A stretch of DNA of 64,000 nucleotides from Aquiflexum gelatinilyticum (GTDB lineage: Bacteria; Bacteroidota; Bacteroidia; Cytophagales; Cyclobacteriaceae). This document shows, in pieces, positions 42,487 through 51,681 of this stretch. A program made the translations under genes and the position numbers. The DNA lies in the NCBI RefSeq assembly GCF_024741135.1, contig NZ_JANSUY010000004.1, positions 124,001 to 188,000 of the forward strand. The letters run 5' to 3'. Positions within the stretch are counted from its first letter, which is position 1, and the number at the start of each line of letters is the position of its first letter. A model generated the notes under the pieces. That model was not told the origin of the DNA. It did no database searches and was given only the letters and a program-made list of their open reading frames with translations.

Positions 42487-43419
42487 ATGACTGAAAGCAG
42501 CAATGTCCCGGCCTTTGAAGGCATCATGGTTCCGATGGTGACACCTTTACTTTCCAATGGGGAATTGGACAAAAAGGGAGTCGAAAGGGTCGTCAAACAC
42601 TTGGCCAATGGAGGCGTTCAGGGTATATTCATTCTTGGGACTACCGGTGAAGCAGCAAGTCTGAAGCCGGCGATAAAAAAAGACCTGATCGAAATCTCCT
42701 GCAAAGAAGCCAATGGAAAAACACCCGTTTTTGTAGGGATTACCCATACATCTTTGGAAGTCAGCCTCAAATTGGCAAGATCTGCCAAGGAAAACGGCGC
42801 CGTGGCGGTGGTAGCTGCATTGCCATATTATTTTGCCTTGGATCAGGATGATATCTTCCACTATTATGTGAAGCTAGCCGACCAAAGCCCGTTGCCTTTG
42901 TTTTTATATAATTTCCCTGCAATGGTTAAGTCTAATATTGCCCCGGAAACTGTGATAAAACTTGCCAAGCACGCCAATATCATCGGATTGAAGGACAGTT
43001 CGGGCAATGGGGTTTACTTCCAGAAATTGATCCCTATCAAACAGGAATATCCTGAATTTTCCTTGCTTGTCGGCCCTGAAGAAATGTTGGGGCAAGCCAT
43101 CTTTTCAGGTGCGGACGGTGGAGTCAATGGCGGTGCCAACATTTTCCCATCGCTGTATGTAAAGATGTTTGAGGCAGCGAAAGCGAAGGATTTTGAAAAA
43201 GTCGATCAGATTCAATCATTGATTTTAGAGATTTCAAACGGCCTATACAATTCCAGTCCAAAGAGCTCAAGTTACCTTTGTGGCGTCAAGGAAAGCCTCT
43301 ATTTTTTGGGAATATGTGAACCGCATCTCGCAACTCCGCTTCTCCCAGTCGACAGGAAACACAAAGAAGACATTATCCATAACCTTGAAAAAATTCTACT
43401 TAAAGTAAAAACGGTATAG
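42487..43419 (+). CDS. Dihydrodipicolinate synthase/N-acetylneuraminate lyase family protein
   Basis: A 310-residue class I aldolase of the DapA/NanA family. Seen: GIMVPMVTPLLSNGELD, GTTGEAASL (~51-59, family GTTGE), the active-site Tyr in FLYNFPAMV and the Schiff-base Lys in IGLKDSSGNG. It is followed 27 nt later by a sodium:solute symporter, an arrangement suggesting import and cleavage of a keto-acid substrate such as a sialic acid or other 2-keto-3-deoxy sugar acid. This is inference, and true DapA or KDG aldolase roles remain possible. Repeat units and a MITE-like element lie upstream. Confidence 0.88.
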   Translation: MTESSNVPAFEGIMVPMVTPLLSNGELDKKGVERVVKHLANGGVQGIFILGTTGEAASLKPAIKKDLIEISCKEANGKTPVFVGITHTSLEVSLKLARSAKENGAVAVVAALPYYFALDQDDIFHYYVKLADQSPLPLFLYNFPAMVKSNIAPETVIKLAKHANIIGLKDSSGNGVYFQKLIPIKQEYPEFSLLVGPEEMLGQAIFSGADGGVNGGANIFPSLYVKMFEAAKAKDFEKVDQIQSLILEISNGLYNSSPKSSSYLCGVKESLYFLGICEPHLATPLLPVDRKHKEDIIHNLEKILLKVKTV

Positions 43420-43446
43420 CATCTTGATCCAACTTGTCCCAAAACA

Positions 43447-44934
43447 ATGAAAATCAACAGCCTCGACCTGATTGTATTCCTGATTTATATGTTTGGAATC
43501 GTTGGTTTTGGGGTTTCCTTTTACTTCAGAAAAAACTCGGCAGCTGACTTTGTCACCGGCGGCGGGAAGTTACCGGCTTGGGCTTTGGGCATGTCGATTT
43601 TCGCCACCTACGTGAGCAGCATCAGTTTTTTGGCATTGCCAGGAAGCGCTTTCCAAGGCAATTGGAATGGGTTTGTTTTTAGCTTGTCCATTCCTATAGC
43701 TGCCTTCATCGCTGTCAGGTATTTTGTCCCCCTCTATCGAAAACTCCAAAGCCCTTCGGCTTATGCTTTTTTGGAGGAAAGGTTCGGGCCGTGGGCGAGG
43801 ATTTATGCATCGAGTTGCTACCTCCTGACCCAACTCGCGAGGATGGGCGCCATCTTGTACCTTTTGGCTTTGCCAATGCAGGTGTTGTTTGGTTGGAGTA
43901 TTTCTTTGATTATCCTTTTTACCGGATTAGGAGTGGTGGTTTATGCGACTATGGGCGGGATTTCGGCAGTAGTTTGGACAGATGCAGTACAGGGAATAGT
44001 ACTGATTGCAGGTGCTGTGGGTTGTTTTATTTTGATTGTCTCCCATATGCCGGAAGGAATCAAGCAGATTTGGGATATCGCCCAGAAAGACAGCAAACTC
44101 TCTTTGGGAAGTCTTTCCTCAGACCTTGGCCAAAGTACCTTTTGGGTGGTTTTGGTCTATGGCTTATTCATCAACCTTCAGAATTTTGGCATTGACCAAA
44201 GTTATATCCAACGCTACAAAAGTGCCAAAACGGATCAGGACGCCAAAAAGTCCACTTGGTTCGGAAGCTTACTTTACATTCCTGTCTCCTTGTTGTTCTT
44301 CGTGATTGGGACGAGTCTGTACGCTTATTACCAAGTATTCTCCGACTCTTTGCCGCCTGAACTCGAAAGTATTGAGCAAGCCGATAAAGTTTTTCCTTAC
44401 TTTATAGCAACTGTTTTGCCGCCGGGAATTTCGGGATTGGTGATTGCAGCCATTTTTTCCGCAGGGATGAGTACGGTTTCTACAAGCATCAACAGTTCGG
44501 CAACAGTCATTCTCGAAGACCATTTCAAAAAATACATCCAACCAAACCCGTCCCAAAATACCCAAATCAAAGTCTTGTATGCCGCTTCTTTGGGAATGGG
44601 AATTTTGGGTATCCTTATGGGGCTCGCCTTCAACGGGGTGGAAAGTGCCTTGGAGGCTTGGTGGGCTTTGGCATCGATTTTTAGCGGAGGCATTTTGGGT
44701 TTGTTCTTTTTTGCACTTTTGGGAAAAACCAAAACAAACTTTCCTGCCATTTCCGCAGTCATTTCGGGATTGGCAGTGATCGCGTGGATCAGTTTGGGAG
44801 AATTCCTTCCCGACGCAATCAAACCCTCCTTCACGCTGCATAAAAATTTAGCCATCGTCTTTGGAACGATGGCTATTTTCATGGTGGGATTTATATTTAG
44901 TTGGATTTTCAGCTCCCGCAAAATTGGAAAGTGA
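43447..44934 (+). CDS. Sodium:solute symporter family transporter
   Basis: A 495-residue SSS-family inner-membrane transporter with ~13 hydrophobic helices. The start INSLDLIVFLIYMFGIVGFGVSFYFRK is family-typical; the region GGGKLPAWALGMSIFATYVSSISFLALPG carries the conserved Na+/substrate helix, and SAGMSTVSTSINSSATVILEDHF the late SSS motif. It follows the DapA-like gene by 27 nt and is likely in one operon, so its substrate is probably a carboxylated sugar handled by that enzyme. It is convergent with the phosphoesterase gene (5-nt gap). Confidence 0.9.
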   Translation: MKINSLDLIVFLIYMFGIVGFGVSFYFRKNSAADFVTGGGKLPAWALGMSIFATYVSSISFLALPGSAFQGNWNGFVFSLSIPIAAFIAVRYFVPLYRKLQSPSAYAFLEERFGPWARIYASSCYLLTQLARMGAILYLLALPMQVLFGWSISLIILFTGLGVVVYATMGGISAVVWTDAVQGIVLIAGAVGCFILIVSHMPEGIKQIWDIAQKDSKLSLGSLSSDLGQSTFWVVLVYGLFINLQNFGIDQSYIQRYKSAKTDQDAKKSTWFGSLLYIPVSLLFFVIGTSLYAYYQVFSDSLPPELESIEQADKVFPYFIATVLPPGISGLVIAAIFSAGMSTVSTSINSSATVILEDHFKKYIQPNPSQNTQIKVLYAASLGMGILGILMGLAFNGVESALEAWWALASIFSGGILGLFFFALLGKTKTNFPAISAVISGLAVIAWISLGEFLPDAIKPSFTLHKNLAIVFGTMAIFMVGFIFSWIFSSRKIGK

Positions 44935-44939
44935 TTGGT

Positions 44940-46178
44940 TTAATCCTCCTTTTTTACAGCCAAAGGACTTTCGGGAAAAGTATCAATCACATTCCCGTCT
45001 TCGTCTATCGAGACGAAACTCCAACGGTTTTCTTCCACAGTGAGTAAAGTAAATGCCCTTATAGATTGGGCTTTGTTCAGGTACCAAGTACTGTCGACTG
45101 AATGGATTTTCCTTGGTGTGACTCCATACGAACCGTCACCGACATAGATGATTCCGTCTTCGTTGACTTCCATATTTTTGATCGGAAAGGTCCTTTTGTA
45201 AGCATGGTCATGATTTTCAAAGGCGATCTCCACGCCATTTGCTTCAAAGATCGGTGTCCAGGTTTCCCTGACCAAAGTCTGTACCCTATCGCCATATTCC
45301 CTCACTGAAGGGTAACCCGGAACATGGTAAATCGGGATTTTGTGGTTCACTTTTTTTCTTTCTTCCAATGTTTTTGTCAACCAATCTGTTTGTATTCCGG
45401 GAATCGGGTTAGAATGTTCGGTATCCAAAATGATCAAACTCAGGTAATCACCAAAGTCGAGGACATTGTATCCGGGTTGGCCGGGAAAAGAAAACAGACT
45501 GTAAAAATACGGAGCGATGCGTGCCCGGAATTCATTGTTTTGGACATAGCCTTCGTGCCGGGTATAATATCCTCCAACCACTTCATGGTTACCGGCTGCC
45601 ACAATGCAGGGCAGAATTCTTTTGTCTGCTGTCACCAAAGTATTTTTGTAGGCATCAAACCAGTCGTAAATCCTTTGGATATTTTCGGCAAGGCCATTTT
45701 CGTAAGCCATGTCTCCTCCAATGATTACAAAATCCGGATCTTGGGAAGTGACGACACGGTTGGTTTTTTCCAACCATTCCTTTTGGTGCATGGAATCCCC
45801 ACCGATGGCGATCTTGAGGGATTTGTTGTTGAGGTTTTTTGGAAGGGTCCGGAAATAATAGACCGATTCCGATGAAGCAAACTTGAGTTCATATTCGGTA
45901 TTGGGCTTCAAACCCTGAATCCCAACCCGATGGATATACCTTGGCGAAAAAGGATATGGCAGCACATCACTTTCAAATGAATGCCACTTCTCCGTTCCCT
46001 TTCTCCTGAAATACAATGTCGTCGGATTGATCTCATCCATGTGCCAATCCACATCCATCGTCGTAGTCGGATCCGAAGTCCAAGTGAGGTAAAAAGCATG
46101 AGGTTCAATTTGGGCAAAGCCTAACTGGGCAATCAGGACAAAGCTGAGGAGGAAAAGGATTCTTTTGAAGTTTGTCAT
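44940..46178 (-). CDS. Purple acid phosphatase-like metallophosphoesterase
   Basis: A 412-residue exported phosphoesterase: signal peptide (KRILFLLSFVLIAQLGFA), an N-terminal fibronectin-like PAP domain (~25-115, YLTWTSDPTTTMDVDW), then a calcineurin-like domain. Metal-ligand motifs appear in order: GGDSM (~130), GGDMAYENG (~155), AGNHE (~198), YHVPGYP (~290) and ENHDHAYKR (~326). It would release phosphate from organic phosphates in the periplasm or outside. It is convergent with the symporter gene. Co-regulation with phosphate limitation is possible, but no Pho box is seen. Confidence 0.88.
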   Translation of the reverse strand: MTNFKRILFLLSFVLIAQLGFAQIEPHAFYLTWTSDPTTTMDVDWHMDEINPTTLYFRRKGTEKWHSFESDVLPYPFSPRYIHRVGIQGLKPNTEYELKFASSESVYYFRTLPKNLNNKSLKIAIGGDSMHQKEWLEKTNRVVTSQDPDFVIIGGDMAYENGLAENIQRIYDWFDAYKNTLVTADKRILPCIVAAGNHEVVGGYYTRHEGYVQNNEFRARIAPYFYSLFSFPGQPGYNVLDFGDYLSLIILDTEHSNPIPGIQTDWLTKTLEERKKVNHKIPIYHVPGYPSVREYGDRVQTLVRETWTPIFEANGVEIAFENHDHAYKRTFPIKNMEVNEDGIIYVGDGSYGVTPRKIHSVDSTWYLNKAQSIRAFTLLTVEENRWSFVSIDEDGNVIDTFPESPLAVKKED

Positions 46179-46262
46179 GGGAGGAAATGGTTGGTATTGG
46201 AATCTAAAGCTACCTGCTAAAATCAGGGTTTCAAAAAATGGTAGAAAAAATAACGTTGAGGT

Positions 46263-46303
46263 AATAACCCTCCAAGGATTCCAAACCCTTGGAGGGGTTA
46301 TTT
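46263..46303. terminator. Terminator of the trehalase gene
   Basis: A long stem (AATAACCCTCCAAGG against CCTTGGAGGGGTTATT, one bulge) lies just downstream of the trehalase stop on the minus strand. Confidence 0.7.
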
Positions 46304-46308
46304 ACTAT

Positions 46309-47832
46309 TTATGGATTTTCTCTTAGCCATTCTTTCATCGCCAGGTACACCCCATTTGTCCAACCGAATCCATCCTGAACAGGATATTCTCCGCCACCGG
46401 CTTCAAGGCTGAGGTCCTCTACGTTATACTTTTCCATCATTTTTCCGGTACGGTCAAAAACCGATTCGTTGAGGTAAGTCCATCTTTCTGCCAAAGTTTT
46501 GGCAAGGTCTTTTCTGCCATAGTTGAGCATGGATTGAAATCCTATCCACTGAAGCGGCGCCCAACCGTTGGGAGCATCCCACTGCTGTCCGGTATTGAAA
46601 TTTGTTGTTACCAATCCTCCTGGTTTTAGAAAATTCTTTTCAACATATTCCAATACACGAGCTCCTTGTTCTGAAGTGGCCATTCCGGAATACAGCGGAT
46701 ACAGCATGGCCAAAGAAGGTCGCTCTACTTTTTCCTTAAACTTGATATGGTAATCCAAATAGATTCCCCTTTCCTCTTCCCAACAATAGCGCTCAATTCC
46801 CTCCATCCTGTTTTTGTGGAACAGTTCCATCCTCGTGATTTCCTTGGAATCTTCTTTCTCTAGTTTCATGCCTCTAATAATGATCCGCTCCGTTTCGGCA
46901 AGCAGCACATTGAGGTCTATTGGAATCAAGGCAATGGTCTGTACACTTCTAAGGTCATTGGGATCATAAAGCCATCTTGAACTGAAGTCCCAACCTGATT
47001 CACAGGCAGCCCTCAAGTTGCGGAAAACCTTTTCTGGGAAGCGGGTGGATTGGTCAGAAAGTTCCACATCCTCCACAAAGGATTCTGCTCGCGGGGTGTT
47101 TTCATCATCCCAATACCTGTTAAGCGCGGTGTCGTCATCCATCCTGACCACACGATTATAATATTTTCCGGGCAAAGGAATCTCTGTTTCCCCTTCAATC
47201 CAAAAGAGGTATTCCATCCATATCTCAGGTTGATACTTCTTGATGATTTCTTCGTCTCCCTTGGCCTCAGCCAACAATTCAACCATTTTGGCAAAGAAAG
47301 GAGGCTGCGATCTGGACAGGAAGTAAGTTCTGTTTCCATTGGGAATATGGCCGACGGTTCGGATCAGGTGGGCAAAATTATCCACCATGTTTTCGATCAG
47401 GTCAGTTCTTCCCGAGACTTTCAACCCCAGCATGGTAAAATAACTGTCCCAATAATAGATCTCCCGAAACCTTCCTCCCGGCACAATGTAGGGATGTGGC
47501 AAAGGTATCAGACTGGAATTTTCCACCTCTTCATCCGCTTCTCTGGTAAGGAGATCCCATTGCAACTTGAGCCTGTCCTCTAGGTTGATGGCTTTGGGGA
47601 GATTGAGTTTTTTGTATTCCGGTTCTTCGGGATAATCAAAGTTTTTGTCAAGAAATGATTTCAGGTCAAATCCCGGGGTTTTTATTTCCTCGTAAAAATC
47701 CTTCAAAATGTCATTGACATCCCGCTTGGGAATACTGTCCACGAAAGTCTTGGAATCAGGAAAAACCCCGCTCATCTGGATCACTTCAAAAAGTTCCAGG
47801 TATATGTCTTCCGGTTGCTCGTAAAATTTCAT
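46309..47832 (-). CDS. Trehalase (GH37)
   Basis: A 507-residue alpha,alpha-trehalase of the GH37 family, hydrolysing trehalose to two glucose units. Both family signatures are present: PGGRFREIYYWDSYFTMLGL (residues ~120-140) and QWDAPNGWAPLQWIG near residue 415; the GGGEYPVQDGFGWTNGV end is also typical. No signal peptide is seen, so it is probably cytoplasmic. The start at 47832 overlaps the MFS stop as ATGA; an in-frame upstream extension into the MFS gene is rejected. It forms a transport-plus-hydrolysis operon with the MFS gene. Confidence 0.93.
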   Translation of the reverse strand: MKFYEQPEDIYLELFEVIQMSGVFPDSKTFVDSIPKRDVNDILKDFYEEIKTPGFDLKSFLDKNFDYPEEPEYKKLNLPKAINLEDRLKLQWDLLTREADEEVENSSLIPLPHPYIVPGGRFREIYYWDSYFTMLGLKVSGRTDLIENMVDNFAHLIRTVGHIPNGNRTYFLSRSQPPFFAKMVELLAEAKGDEEIIKKYQPEIWMEYLFWIEGETEIPLPGKYYNRVVRMDDDTALNRYWDDENTPRAESFVEDVELSDQSTRFPEKVFRNLRAACESGWDFSSRWLYDPNDLRSVQTIALIPIDLNVLLAETERIIIRGMKLEKEDSKEITRMELFHKNRMEGIERYCWEEERGIYLDYHIKFKEKVERPSLAMLYPLYSGMATSEQGARVLEYVEKNFLKPGGLVTTNFNTGQQWDAPNGWAPLQWIGFQSMLNYGRKDLAKTLAERWTYLNESVFDRTGKMMEKYNVEDLSLEAGGGEYPVQDGFGWTNGVYLAMKEWLRENP

Positions 47833-49067
47833 GCTGCTTGTTTCCTGACTTGAATGTTCAACAAAATTAATATGATGCAAAGTCCTACAATAGGAATCAG
47901 CGAAAAATAAAATGCGGTGGTGCCACCGTATGACTCAAAAATATTTCCGGTGATAATCGATCCGGTAGTCCCTCCCAAGGCAGAAAACACCACAATCAGG
48001 CCAGACATGGAACTTTGCATATACCTTGGCAGTGCACTTAATACCACAGAATTGATCGTGGGATAAATCGGTGCCAAGAAGATTCCCAATATGGGAAAAA
48101 GGTAAACGACGAAAGGAGCATTGAACCAAGTAATTGTTTCATTCATGACCGGAAGATCGGAAGTGAGCGGCAAAGTCAACAAAACACAGGCTCCAACAAG
48201 AATGGTACAAGTAAGTGTGAAGGTGAGCCAATGGATTTTTTTCAATACAAATCCTGCAAGCAACCTTCCGATAGCCAATGCTCCTGCCAAAACCGCACCC
48301 GCTTGGATTCCCATACTTGCCGGGACTTTCAATACATCCTGATAGAATGTCGGTGTCCAGGTCATGAAACTTTGCTCAATCAGTACAAACAAAAAGGCCG
48401 ATGCCGCGAATACTACCACAAGCGGTTTGGCGACAAGCTTTATCATGTCGAAGAATTCATCCGAAGCCTTGGTGTTTTCCCTTTTGGATTCAGTTTCATT
48501 GATTTGGGCAAAAAACAGCAACAAAGCAGCTACCAAAGTCATCGCTCCGAGGTACCAGTAAATGTTCAGCCAGGATTGGGAGGTAGGGTCGCTGTCGTTG
48601 ACAAAAAGGCTGAAGAATACATTGCCAAGCAATACCCCGACCATAAAGAAACCCTCAATGGTGCTCATCAGGCTGCTGTGTTCTTTTGGCGAGTCAGTCA
48701 CCAAGCCGATCGTTGCAAAGACACTGACTTTGATGATCGCAAAGGAGACCCCAACCACGGCAAACAACACCTTGAAATACCAGAACTCATCGGCAATCAC
48801 CGGCATCAAGAAGCACATGGCCGCCACTGCAAACAAAGCGATCAACATGCCTTTTCGGATCCCAAGTTTTGGAAGAAATGAGGCTACAATAAATGAGAAA
48901 ATGGCGATAGGCAAATCCTTGAAACCTTCCAAAACCGAAGCTTCAGCCTTGCTGACATCAAAAGTCCGCTGAACCTGCAGGATGACTGCTCCCACTGAGT
49001 TGAGCAACACAGCGAATACCATGTAGTTGAAAATCAGGGAGAGCCGGACGAGTAGTTTTGAATTCAT
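47829..49067 (-). CDS. MFS transporter, probable sugar/trehalose permease
   Basis: A 412-residue major facilitator with 12 hydrophobic helices. The start is the ATG at 49067 (MNSKLLVRLSLIFNYMVFAVLLN); a longer TTG start at 49136 is rejected. The loop after helix 2 includes PKLGIRKGM and helix 7 begins MIKLVAKPLVVVFAA. It is the first gene of the operon with trehalase (4-nt ATGA overlap), so trehalose or a trehalose-derived disaccharide is the likely substrate; this is inference from context. Its promoter should lie in the repeat-bearing spacer upstream. Confidence 0.87.
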   Translation of the reverse strand: MNSKLLVRLSLIFNYMVFAVLLNSVGAVILQVQRTFDVSKAEASVLEGFKDLPIAIFSFIVASFLPKLGIRKGMLIALFAVAAMCFLMPVIADEFWYFKVLFAVVGVSFAIIKVSVFATIGLVTDSPKEHSSLMSTIEGFFMVGVLLGNVFFSLFVNDSDPTSQSWLNIYWYLGAMTLVAALLLFFAQINETESKRENTKASDEFFDMIKLVAKPLVVVFAASAFLFVLIEQSFMTWTPTFYQDVLKVPASMGIQAGAVLAGALAIGRLLAGFVLKKIHWLTFTLTCTILVGACVLLTLPLTSDLPVMNETITWFNAPFVVYLFPILGIFLAPIYPTINSVVLSALPRYMQSSMSGLIVVFSALGGTTGSIITGNIFESYGGTTAFYFSLIPIVGLCIILILLNIQVRKQAA

Positions 49068-49080
49068 AGATGAGGGTTCA

Positions 49081-49318
49081 CGCAAAGGCACAAAGTCACA
49101 AATTGTTTGGGAATGAAAGTAATTATTTTTATCCAAAAAGCAGGTTCATTCCAAAGTAAGAATCCGAATAAATTTGATATTGTTCGCTTATTGATTGCGA
49201 GTTATAAAGTCTAAAGGCTTTAAGCCACACGCCTACAAATCTTTGCGCCCTTGCGTTTTTGCGGGAACCACAAAATCGACCTTGCGAGCCATTCTTTGTG
49301 CCTTCGTGTCTTCGTGGG
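49081..49318. repeat. Cluster of CTTTGCG/CTTCGTG repeats
   Basis: CTTTGCGCCCTTGCGTTTTTGCGGG-type (49241-49267) and CTTTGTGCCTTCGTGTCTTCGTGGG-type (49294-49318) repeats read in plus, and CTTTGTGCCTTTGCG (reverse complement of 49081-49095) in minus orientation. They lie in the spacer between the MFS operon and the M1 peptidase gene. A related copy sits at 28453-28480. Confidence 0.5.
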
Positions 49319-49320
49319 CT

Positions 49321-50904
49321 TTATTTTTCCAGCAAATACCACCCACGCGGATCAACTTCAATCGGACCTGCACTTTTGACCATCACAGGCTTGGAGGAAA
49401 GGACATGTTTTTCCATTCCATTCGAAGTCTTGATCTCGACAGGCATCGAAAATGTGATATTCGGAAGACTCACAGCATAGCCTTTCTTTCCTTTTTTGGA
49501 CACTTTCACTTTCGGAATGCGGATACTTTTCAGGTACATATCAAAAAACCCTTCCAGATCCTGTCCAGTATATTGCTGCACAAAACCTGTGAAGTCGGCC
49601 GTCTCTACAAGGTTTTCATAGATAAATCGTTCGTCCGAAGCAAAGGCTTTGAGCATCGGGAAAAAGACCTCATCTCCCAGATAATACCGCAATGAATGGA
49701 TGATAAAAGCTCCCTTGGTATAAATCTCAGGATGGTAAGCATAATCCGAAGTGGAATTTCGCGGAGAAACCACCGGTCTCGCATTGGCGATTCCCTTGCG
49801 GACGGAGGCGACTTTTTCTAGGTAGGCATCTTCACCCCCATGCTCGAGGAAAAACAGCCAATCCCCATAAGCCGTCAACCCTTCGTGCAACCAGAAATCA
49901 GCCCAATCTTTTACAGAAACCTTATTCCCAAACCATTCGTGACCGAGTTCGTGGTGCAGCAACCAATCATATTGAACCGTCCCCATGGGTACAAACTGGA
50001 AATTATTGCCATAGGCATTGATGGTCTGATGCTCCATACCGAGGTAAGGAGTTTCGACTACTGCGATTTTATCATTGGGAAACGGATAAGGTCCAAAGTA
50101 TTTTTCCAAGGTCTTTGCAGAGTTGTCCAACACATCCAAAAGCGCTTTGGCTTTGCCCCTGTTTTCTTGTAAGACATACACAAACATGGGGATTTCGGTA
50201 CCGTCTGAACTTGTGAAAATCTTGGATTCTTGATGGAACACACCTAAAGTAAAATTGATGTTGTAATTGTTGATTGGATATTGGGTCGTCCAATGATATG
50301 TGATTTTTTCATCGGATTTTTTGGTATCCACGAGTCGGCCATTGGAAGCGACAAAATAAGGTTCAGGTGCGGTAAAAATAAGGTCCACGCCATTTAGCGG
50401 TTCGCTAGAAGGATGGTCAAGGCTGGGCATGAAGATTTTAGCCCCTTCGTTTTGGGAAGACAACCCCATCCAATGGTTGTCCAATTGATCGATTTCCCAC
50501 GTAAAACCTCCAGTCCATGGGGGACGGACGGCGATCGGGGTTTTGCCCCCATAGTGGATTTCCACATCCTGACAGGTGCAATCAATGGGAAAAATATCCA
50601 AAGTATCCCCAAAATGACGGAAAGCGATTTCCTTTCCATCCATGACGATTTTGCTGACAGTGTATTCCTCGATGAGATTTAGTCTCAAGGTGTCCAATTT
50701 CTCTTGAGAAGAAAAAGAAACCCGGTTGAAGCCTTGGATTTCCTGTTTTTCGGGAAAAATCTCCAATTCAAGGTGATAGTGCATCACCTGAAACTTTGCC
50801 TGCAAAGGATCAATCGGTCCACCCCAAGCCCAGTTCTTTTGGATTTGAGAGAAAGCTAAGTTTGAGAAAAGGAGTGTTATAAATAGAAATAAGGTGTGCT
50901 TCAT
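49321..50904 (-). CDS. M1 family aminopeptidase
   Basis: A 527-residue exported zinc peptidase. The ATG at 50904 gives the signal peptide KHTLFLFITLLFSNLAFS; a TTG 42 nt upstream is rejected. The M1 N-terminal beta-domain covers ~30-215. The exopeptidase loop is GMEHQ (in place of GAMEN), and the zinc site is HHELGHEWFGN with the distal Glu in LHEGLTAYGDWL (HExxH-x18-E). The C-terminal part (~420-527) is a short beta/helical domain. Members process peptides in the periplasm or extracellularly. Probably monocistronic. Confidence 0.9.
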   Translation of the reverse strand: MKHTLFLFITLLFSNLAFSQIQKNWAWGGPIDPLQAKFQVMHYHLELEIFPEKQEIQGFNRVSFSSQEKLDTLRLNLIEEYTVSKIVMDGKEIAFRHFGDTLDIFPIDCTCQDVEIHYGGKTPIAVRPPWTGGFTWEIDQLDNHWMGLSSQNEGAKIFMPSLDHPSSEPLNGVDLIFTAPEPYFVASNGRLVDTKKSDEKITYHWTTQYPINNYNINFTLGVFHQESKIFTSSDGTEIPMFVYVLQENRGKAKALLDVLDNSAKTLEKYFGPYPFPNDKIAVVETPYLGMEHQTINAYGNNFQFVPMGTVQYDWLLHHELGHEWFGNKVSVKDWADFWLHEGLTAYGDWLFFLEHGGEDAYLEKVASVRKGIANARPVVSPRNSTSDYAYHPEIYTKGAFIIHSLRYYLGDEVFFPMLKAFASDERFIYENLVETADFTGFVQQYTGQDLEGFFDMYLKSIRIPKVKVSKKGKKGYAVSLPNITFSMPVEIKTSNGMEKHVLSSKPVMVKSAGPIEVDPRGWYLLEK

Positions 50905-51061
50905 GGATTTGGAATTGGTAGTAGGAAAGACAATACCGAGATTCAATTTGGTGAAAAGAGAGGTAAAAAAGAAAAGGAATGTTTCTAACTAGGGATATTT
51001 GTAAATGAGAAGAAACTCAATTACCTATCTAAAAGTGGTTGAAAAGATAATTGTTGGAACA

Positions 51062-51427
51062 CTACACTTCAAAAATGACCAAATCGAGTTCTTTGATTTT
51101 TGAAAAGGATTTGTCAGCAGTTATTAGTGGAATTCCAAATACTAAAGAAGTTGAGGCCACAATTGCATCCGGCAATTTGATGCTGTATTTTCTTCTTAAA
51201 AGAATGGTTTGTTCTTTTATCTTACTGCTCCATTCAACTAAAAAACAATCTTTTATAAGTGCAGTCAGTTTGGCTTCTTCCGATTTGGAAATTCCTGAAA
51301 AACCTAAAAGTTCAACCTTTGAAATAAAAGAAATTCCAAAATTATATTGTAAAAAAGGTTCAATTATTTCACGTCCTTCATGGACATATATTAGAAAATT
51401 GGTGTCAGCAACAAAATCAATCTTCAT
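51062..51427 (-). CDS. PIN-domain toxin (VapC-like)
   Basis: A 121-residue PIN-domain ribonuclease. The acidic site is seen as D8 (VADTNFLIYV), a Glu in SKVELLGF (~38-45), D in LPDAIVAST and D in LITADKSF. VapC-type toxins cut RNA, often tRNA. It overlaps by 11 nt a 55-codon gene upstream (51417-51584) that I take as its antitoxin, giving the usual antitoxin-toxin order. Base composition is AT-rich. Confidence 0.85.
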   Translation of the reverse strand: MKIDFVADTNFLIYVHEGREIIEPFLQYNFGISFISKVELLGFSGISKSEEAKLTALIKDCFLVEWSSKIKEQTILLRRKYSIKLPDAIVASTSLVFGIPLITADKSFSKIKELDLVIFEV

Positions 51428-51584
51428 TTTTCCTTATTTCGATCTGGTATTCCAAGCCATCAAGATTTCTTTTCAATTTCCCGAAATGCTTAGACAGATT
51501 CCCAAGTTTCCTACCTTTCCCTAACTTCTCAGCAAGAATCTTTGAGAGCTGCTTCAAATTGTTTTTGTCGATAATTACAACCAT
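51417..51584 (-). CDS. Small candidate antitoxin of the PIN toxin
   Basis: A 55-residue basic protein (begins MVVIIDKNNLKQLSKILAEK, ends LEYQIEIRKNED), shorter than the 60-residue limit commonly used for gene calling. It starts with an ATG and overlaps the PIN gene by 11 nt, reading in the same direction. The pattern of a short helical/basic upstream partner fits a VapB-like antitoxin, but no known family can be named. Its existence is supported by the overlap and by an intact reading frame from ATG to TGA. Confidence 0.6.
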   Translation of the reverse strand: MVVIIDKNNLKQLSKILAEKLGKGRKLGNLSKHFGKLKRNLDGLEYQIEIRKNED

Positions 51585-51632
51585 AATTTAATTTTTGAGA
51601 TAATCAAAATTAACAATATTTCCCAAACCAAA

Positions 51633-51654
51633 AAAGGAGCCTCTCGGCTCCTTT
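51633..51654 (-). terminator. Terminator of gcvP
   Basis: The stem AAAGGAGCC-TCTC-GGCTCCTTT lies 28 nt after the gcvP stop, with a T-run following on the minus strand. Confidence 0.8.
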
Positions 51655-51681
51655 CTTTATAAATAGTATTTTAATCATTTG

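Noticed and set aside
42487..44934. Calling the operon a sialic acid (nan) operon
   Set aside because: No epimerase, kinase or sialidase genes adjoin, so the substrate of the aldolase and symporter remains open.
47833..47880. Extended trehalase start inside the MFS gene
   Set aside because: The ATGA overlap at 47829-47832 gives a standard operon junction and a conserved start; the extension has no support.
49068..49136. TTG extension of the MFS transporter
   Set aside because: The ATG at 49067 begins exactly at the first membrane helix, while the extension would add an unrelated soluble leader.
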